64,000 nt of DNA, from assembly GCA_027366525.1 (NCBI GenBank), contig DAHXKG010000009.1, positions 31,744 through 95,743 of the forward strand. The letters run 5' to 3'. The stretch comes from a candidate division FCPU426 bacterium (GTDB taxonomy: Bacteria > Oederibacteriota > Muellerivitia > Muellerivitales > DAHXKG01). A model generated the notes under the pieces. That model made no database searches. It was not told the origin of the DNA and was given only the letters and a program-made list of their open reading frames with translations. Positions 59,363 to 64,000 of this stretch are shown here, piece by piece. The position numbers and the translations under genes are program-made. How positions within the stretch are numbered: position 1 is the stretch's first letter; each line of letters starts with the position of its first letter.

Positions 59363-59697
59363 GAATGCCTCCTTAAAGAATCTCACACAATAAATTTTTT
59401 TGTGAGATGAAGAGTTTAATTTAAGAAACAGCTGTTAGTTTAAACACAACTCCAAAGATTCTCAAGGTATTTATTGATTTTTTATCCATTTTTCACCCAA
59501 AAATATGATATATACCAGTTGATAATTTATTGTTGGTCGAAAAATGGCAATAACGAGGTGACAAATTGTGTGGCTTGAAAATTTTAAAATTGAATCTTAA
59601 ATTTTTGAGATAAAATTAACACTTTTCTGCATCCAATAAATGTTTTATGATTAAAAGAGTTAACGTAGATTAATATGATTAAGAAAAGGGAATCATT
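59363..59697. other. 335-nt divergent intergenic region
   Basis: Between ferredoxin (minus) and dnaJ (plus). It contains the 8-bp inverted repeat at 59380-59408, no other structured element and no CIRCE heat-shock element. A TTGAAA (59575-59580) and TAAATT (59598-59603), 17 nt apart, are a weak promoter candidate for dnaJ. Confidence 0.4.
59380..59408 (-). promoter_or_regulatory. Inverted repeat in the ferredoxin 5' region
   Basis: ATCTCACA (59380-59387) and TGTGAGAT (59401-59408) form a perfect 8-bp inverted repeat with a 13-nt AT-rich centre. It lies 18 nt upstream of the ferredoxin ATG, just before its ribosome-binding site. It could be a dyad operator or a leader hairpin. Confidence 0.4.
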
Positions 59698-60843
59698 GTG
59701 GCGATTAAGCGTGATTATTATGAGGTTTTAGGCGTTGCACGGAATGCATCAGAAGATGAGATTAAAAAAGCATTTCGAGGATTAGCCAAAAAATACCATC
59801 CCGATGCTAATCCGGGCAATAAATCAGCTGAAGAAAAATTCAAAGAAATTAATGAAGCCTATGAGGTGCTTTCCGACGCCAAGAAACGCGAAACGTATAA
59901 TCAATTCGGCCATGAAGCGGCCAATAGTGCTGGATTCGGATCCGGGGGCTTTCATGCCCAAGATTTTTCTGGAGTTGATTTTGAAGATTTGTTTGGGAGT
60001 GCTTTTGAAAGCTTCTTTTCTGGGGGGCGTCGTTCTAAGCGGGGAGGCCGAGCCGCTCAAACGGGAGAAGACTTGGCATATGATTTGCGATTAACGTTTG
60101 AACAAGCGGCTTTTGGATTGACTCAGGAAATTCGAATCAAAAAATTAAATCAATGTGATACTTGTCATGGAACAGGTGCTAAGCCGGGATCCGGGAAGTC
60201 CGTTTGTCCTACTTGTCATGGGACCGGTCAGCTTCGAGTATCACAAGGCATTTTTACGATGGCCCGAACGTGCGATCGATGTCGAGGGGAAGGCGAGGTT
60301 ATTGGAAGTCCTTGTACCACATGTCATGGTGAAGGACGAATTGAACGCGAGCGGGTTGTTACCGTCAAAATTCCACCCGGTGTGGATGAAGGCTCGCGGT
60401 TGAGAATTCGTGGAGAGGGAGAAGCGGGCATTCATGGGGGCAGTCCAGGCGATCTTTATATTGTTTTACATGTTGAACCTCACTCATTTTTTCAGCGCGA
60501 GGGGCAGGATTTGCTTTGTGAAATACCAATTACGTTTATTCAAGCGGCTTTAGGTGATGAAATTGAAGTTCCAACGTTGACAGGGCCGGTAAAAATGAAA
60601 ATTCCTGCAGGAACACAAAGTGGAAAAGTTTTTCGTTTGCGTCAAAAAGGGTTTCAAAACCCCCAAGGTGGAGGTCAAGGCGATCAATTAGTGACCATTC
60701 GTGTTGAAACACCGACTAATTTAAACGTGAAACAACGAAAACATTTAGAAGATTTCAAGGCTCTGATGGAGACCTCCAATACTCCAGGGATTGCTGAATT
60801 TTTATCTAAAGTTAAGGATCTTTTTTCACGGAAAAAAGAATAG
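59698..60843 (+). CDS. dnaJ: Chaperone protein DnaJ
   Basis: Hsp40 co-chaperone that stimulates DnaK. It has 381 residues: J-domain with HPD at 34-36, a Gly/Phe region ([12 protein letters not shown]), four CxxCxGxG-type zinc repeats ([32 protein letters not shown]) and the C-terminal substrate domain. The GTG start has AAGGGAAT upstream. No dnaK or grpE is in the window; the genes after it are rsmE and aroE. Confidence 0.97.
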   Translation: MAIKRDYYEVLGVARNASEDEIKKAFRGLAKKYHPDANPGNKSAEEKFKEINEAYEVLSDAKKRETYNQFGHEAANSAGFGSGGFHAQDFSGVDFEDLFGSAFESFFSGGRRSKRGGRAAQTGEDLAYDLRLTFEQAAFGLTQEIRIKKLNQCDTCHGTGAKPGSGKSVCPTCHGTGQLRVSQGIFTMARTCDRCRGEGEVIGSPCTTCHGEGRIERERVVTVKIPPGVDEGSRLRIRGEGEAGIHGGSPGDLYIVLHVEPHSFFQREGQDLLCEIPITFIQAALGDEIEVPTLTGPVKMKIPAGTQSGKVFRLRQKGFQNPQGGGQGDQLVTIRVETPTNLNVKQRKHLEDFKALMETSNTPGIAEFLSKVKDLFSRKKE

Positions 60844-60849
60844 AGCGTT

Positions 60850-61593
60850 GTGAAATCAAGGATTTTTTTAAATCGAGCTTCTCAAATTAATGAAGTTCTT
60901 TCGTTGGAATTAAATGTAACGCATTATCTTTATTCCGTATTAAGAATGCGAACGGGTGATTTTTTAAATGGATTTGATGCTTTGGGAAATACGTACAATT
61001 TAAGAATTGTCGAGATTGACTCGATGTTTAGCAAAATAGTTGTAGAGTCGATCCAAGCCGCTAAGCCTGATTTATTGGAAGTTGACTTGGCTCAGAGCCT
61101 CCCGCGGTCAACCAAGATGGACTTAATTTTAAGGCAAGGGGTTGAAGTTGGAGTTCACGCCTTTTTTCCCCTGGTAACGCGTCGAACAGTTTCTCGACCC
61201 GATGTTGAGTCATGGCAGGGTAAACAAAAAAGACTTGAAAAAATTATTATTGAAGCATGTCGACAATGTCGTCGGAATCAGGTTCCGAATCTGAATTTGC
61301 CGATAAAATTCCTTGAATTTTTAAAATATTTTAAGAATTATGATTTAGTTTTGATGCCTTATGAACATCAAGCCCTCGATTTAAGTGCGACTCTCCAGCA
61401 TCATCCAACAGCTCAAAAAATTCTTGTTTTAATAGGGCCCGAAGGAGGATGGGATCCTGAAGAAATCCATCAAGCCATGCAATTGCAGGCTGAGGTGGTA
61501 CACTTACCAACTCCTATTTTGCGAACGGAAACGGCGGGGATTGTAGCCGTGTCAATGATTTTTTATGCATATCATTGTCTATTAAGCCAATAA
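60850..61593 (+). CDS. rsmE: 16S rRNA m3U1498 methyltransferase
   Basis: SPOUT-class methyltransferase of 247 residues that methylates U1498 of 16S rRNA. The knot motifs IGPEGGWDPEEI and LPTPILRTETAGIVA are clear near the C-terminus, and the N-terminal PUA-like part precedes them. The GTG start is 6 nt after dnaJ. The dnaJ-rsmE order is common in bacteria. Confidence 0.93.
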   Translation: MKSRIFLNRASQINEVLSLELNVTHYLYSVLRMRTGDFLNGFDALGNTYNLRIVEIDSMFSKIVVESIQAAKPDLLEVDLAQSLPRSTKMDLILRQGVEVGVHAFFPLVTRRTVSRPDVESWQGKQKRLEKIIIEACRQCRRNQVPNLNLPIKFLEFLKYFKNYDLVLMPYEHQALDLSATLQHHPTAQKILVLIGPEGGWDPEEIHQAMQLQAEVVHLPTPILRTETAGIVAVSMIFYAYHCLLSQ

Positions 61594-61594
61594 A

Positions 61595-62494
61595 ATGGAA
61601 ATTATGGATCGCATTCATCATCGGTTAAATTCAATTTCAAAATCTTCCCAATCGTATGTTTTTTTGTTTGGAAATCCAGTACATCATTCTTTATCGCCTG
61701 CAATGCATAATGCGGCTTTTAAAGCACTGGGGCTCCCGTGGAAATATTCATCGATTTTATTAAAACCCGAACAAATTGCATTGGGTGTGGAGCTATTAAA
61801 ATTACCCCAAGTTCGAGGAGCCAATATTACAGTTCCTTATAAGGAAGCAGTTGGTCGTTATCTGAATCAGTTGAGCCCTTGGTCGCATCGGTTACAGAGC
61901 GTAAATACCTGTTTTAAAAATCCTCGAGGTGCACTTTATGGAACGACAACCGACGGAGAAGGTTTTTTAAAATCATTAGGTTCTTATCGAAAAAAAATAT
62001 CGCAATTGCAAGTATTAATCCTGGGGGCTGGAGGTAGTGCGCGGGCGGTAGCGAGCGCATTGGTTCTTGAAGGCGCAAAGCGCGTCCACATTACCAATCG
62101 CACCACGGCCAAGGCCGTTGAATTAAAAAGAAAGCTTCAGACGTATTCAAAAACATGTGAGATTGCTTGCTTGGATATTCCGGAGGCCGAAAAACAATTA
62201 CATCGCTATGACATGATTGTTCAAGCCACCTCGTTGGGATTAAATAAAAACGACCCATCGCCGATTCGATTGACAAAGGCGCAACCGGGAAGTCTGGCGG
62301 TGGATTTAATTTATCACCATCGAACTGAGTTTTTAAGATTAGCTCAAATGAACCATTTAAAAACGTTAGATGGGCTTTTAATGTTGCTTTATCAAGGCAT
62401 GCTTTCTTTTGAATACTGGACCCGGCAGAAGGCCCCGAAACCAATTATGTATCAGGCTCTTTTAAAATCACGCCACAGATTTAATAAAGTATAA
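61595..62494 (+). CDS. aroE: Shikimate dehydrogenase
   Basis: Reduces 3-dehydroshikimate to shikimate with NADPH in aromatic amino-acid synthesis. It has 299 residues. HSLSPAMHN binds the substrate, ANITVPYKEAV holds the catalytic lysine, TTDGEGFL the paired Asp, and LGAGGSARAVASAL the NADP loop. ATG 61595 or ATG 61604 could be the start. It lies 1 nt after rsmE. Confidence 0.95.
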   Translation: MEIMDRIHHRLNSISKSSQSYVFLFGNPVHHSLSPAMHNAAFKALGLPWKYSSILLKPEQIALGVELLKLPQVRGANITVPYKEAVGRYLNQLSPWSHRLQSVNTCFKNPRGALYGTTTDGEGFLKSLGSYRKKISQLQVLILGAGGSARAVASALVLEGAKRVHITNRTTAKAVELKRKLQTYSKTCEIACLDIPEAEKQLHRYDMIVQATSLGLNKNDPSPIRLTKAQPGSLAVDLIYHHRTEFLRLAQMNHLKTLDGLLMLLYQGMLSFEYWTRQKAPKPIMYQALLKSRHRFNKV

Positions 62495-62585
62495 TAATAA
62501 TTTTTTTTGGATTTTCCGTAATTAAATGTTCTATACTGTTATAAAGATACTTTGGAAAAGTTAAAGTGATAGTTAAAGGATAGCT

Positions 62586-64000
62586 ATGGCTGAATCGATG
62601 AAAAAGCGTCTAGGCGAGATGCTGGTAGATGAAGGTATTATTACCGACGAACAACTTCAAGAAGCGTTACATGAACAAAAATTAAAGGGCGGTCGGCTAG
62701 AAAAAATTCTTATTAGTCAAGGGTATGTGACTCAAGACGTGATTATGGCATTTGTCGGAACCCAATTGGGTATTCCGCACGTGAATTTAAATGAAATGTT
62801 GACCATTGCGAACGAAATTATTTTTTCAATTCCAGAATCTTTAGCGATTAATCATTGTCTGATTCCAATCAATAAGCAAGGTCAAAAATTGACAGTAGCC
62901 ATGGCGGATCCCTTGAATGTATTTGCAATTGATGACATCAAAATGATGACGGGATTGGAAGTGGAGCCAGTCATTTCAAGTGAGGCCGACATTCGAACCT
63001 TGCAAGTGAAGTACTATGGCGCAGGAGCTTCCGGAACTTCGTCCGGGTTTGTCGCTGGGAATGATATGCAAGAAATTCTTAGTTCAATGGGCGAAGAAAA
63101 TAATTTAGAAGTTGTGAATGATAAAGAACAAGAAATTGATATTTCAACATTAGCAGCAGCAGGCGAAGATGCACCAGTGATACGCTTAGTAAATTTGATT
63201 CTTACCGAAGCGGTTCGATCTCGAGCGAGCGATATCCATTTGGAACCTTATGAAAAAACCTTTCGATGTCGCTATCGTATTGATGGTGTTTTACATGAAG
63301 TGCAATCGCCACCGAAACACTTGTCAGCTGCAGTCGCTTCGCGTATCAAGATCATGGCTTCCTTGGATATTGCAGAACGCCGCTTACCACAAGATGGACG
63401 TATTAAAGTTAAAGTTTTAGGCAAAGAAATTGATCTGAGGGTCTCCATTTGTCCGATCCAGTTTGGCGAAAAGATTGTCATGCGCATTTTGGATTCCACG
63501 AATTTAACTTTAGATTTACCGCAATTAGGGTTTGAAGAAGAGATTTTGCCGAAGTTTCAAAAAGCCATTACGGAACCGTATGGGCTCGTATTGATTACGG
63601 GTCCCACGGGTTCTGGCAAATCAACAACGCTTTACACGGCTTTACATTTTATTAATAATCCGGATGTGAATATTTCAACCGTGGAAGACCCAGTGGAATA
63701 TAGTCTTCCGGGGATTAATCAGGTGAACACAAAATCGGGCATTGGATTAACTTTTGCAGCCGGACTCCGTTCTTTTTTAAGGCAGGATCCTGATATTATA
63801 ATGGTCGGCGAAATAAGAGATTTAGAAACCGCCGAGATTGCAATAAAGGCAGCGCTTACCGGGCATCTGGTCCTTTCGACTATTCATACCAATAACGCGT
63901 CGTCCACGATATCCAGACTTATCAATATGAAAGTAGAGCCGTTTCTTGTAGCTTCGAGTTTGAATTTAGTTATCGCACAGAGGCTTATAAGAAAATTATG
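62586..64000 (+). CDS. pilB: Type IV pilus/type II secretion ATPase PilB/GspE, 5' part
   Basis: The gene runs past the window end; about 471 residues are visible. The N-terminal MshEN-type domain (RLGEMLVDEGIITDEQLQEAL) is followed by the ATPase core: Walker A ITGPTGSGKST (near 63596-63630), Asp box, Walker B RQDPDIIMVGEIRD and the HxH-like STIHTNNA. PilB drives pilin assembly; GspE drives type II secretion, and the two are hard to tell apart without neighbours. The ATG has AAGGAT upstream. No pilus gene precedes it; others may follow. Confidence 0.92.
   Translation, partial: MAESMKKRLGEMLVDEGIITDEQLQEALHEQKLKGGRLEKILISQGYVTQDVIMAFVGTQLGIPHVNLNEMLTIANEIIFSIPESLAINHCLIPINKQGQKLTVAMADPLNVFAIDDIKMMTGLEVEPVISSEADIRTLQVKYYGAGASGTSSGFVAGNDMQEILSSMGEENNLEVVNDKEQEIDISTLAAAGEDAPVIRLVNLILTEAVRSRASDIHLEPYEKTFRCRYRIDGVLHEVQSPPKHLSAAVASRIKIMASLDIAERRLPQDGRIKVKVLGKEIDLRVSICPIQFGEKIVMRILDSTNLTLDLPQLGFEEEILPKFQKAITEPYGLVLITGPTGSGKSTTLYTALHFINNPDVNISTVEDPVEYSLPGINQVNTKSGIGLTFAAGLRSFLRQDPDIIMVGEIRDLETAEIAIKAALTGHLVLSTIHTNNASSTISRLINMKVEPFLVASSLNLVIAQRLIRKL

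Noticed and set aside
59363-59697. CIRCE heat-shock element before dnaJ
   Set aside because: The TTAGCACTC-N9-GAGTGCTAA dyad is absent. The only dyad is the ATCTCACA repeat near ferredoxin.

Overview
The window is an AT-rich (roughly 40% GC by eye), densely coded chromosomal segment of a Gram-negative (diderm) bacterium. The evidence for an outer membrane is a full set of inner-core LPS genes (Kdo, heptose, heptosyltransferase, MsbA-like exporter), two beta-barrel-like proteins, several lipoproteins and a type IV pilus/type II secretion ATPase. No rRNA, tRNA, CRISPR, phage or insertion sequence was recognised. TTG and GTG starts are common and many genes overlap by 4-20 nt. I cannot name the lineage. 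The short (archaeal/Thermotoga-like) AhcY, split HldE modules and a ThiD2/ThiC pair fit a poorly cultured phylum such as Omnitrophota or a PVC relative, but this is a guess.

Layout. 1-2110: end of a sugar-binding protein and two sugar ABC permeases. 2187-4636: metK-ahcY, a SAM cycle pair. 4655-9065: envelope proteins (beta-barrel, membrane protein, NHL-repeat lipoprotein, DUF1573 protein). 9126-10244: citrate synthase. 10294-16385: LPS cluster A (msbA-like, gmhB, rfaE1, rfaE2, heptosyltransferase, LysM-DUF3108 lipoprotein). 16784-22998: LPS cluster B (second rfaE1, membrane metallophosphoesterase that could be an LpxG-type lipid A enzyme, second rfaE2, kdsB, pyrG, kdsA). 23126-26794: barrel protein, small lipoprotein, aminotransferase, enolase. 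27183-38277, minus strand: ilvD, bcp, a DapF homologue with both catalytic cysteines replaced by serine, then a surface-polysaccharide group (YfhO-like, GT2, UPF0104-like, a small membrane protein, UDP-xylose synthase-like), an NHL protein and a DksA-like zinc finger. 38484-40762: lemA and an M48 peptidase with unusual C-terminal additions. 40936-45306, minus strand: heme genes hemDE (fused)-hemH-hemY. 45540-48929: methyltransferase, Trm112-like protein and two glycosyltransferases. 48984-52679: ClC protein and asnB. 53011-58976: efp-accB-accC, a divergent ComB homologue, stand-alone thiD2 and thiC. 59048-64000: 7Fe-type ferredoxin, dnaJ-rsmE-aroE and the start of pilB.

The genes fit together as a biosynthetically capable cell. 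Clusters A and B between them cover most of ADP-heptose and CMP-Kdo synthesis, with CTP synthase embedded beside the CTP-consuming KdsB. The polysaccharide and glycosyltransferase groups supply surface glycans. ThiD2 and ThiC would make the thiamine pyrimidine. Points most worth a second look are the Cys-to-Ser DapF homologue, the duplicated split heptose module, the candidate LpxG, the methyltransferase-Trm112 coupling, the M48/GYF-like/zinc-ribbon fusion, and two intergenic stretches (16386-16783 and 26795-27182) with coding-like but unrecognised content. I did not see a clearly new multi-gene defence or mobile system.
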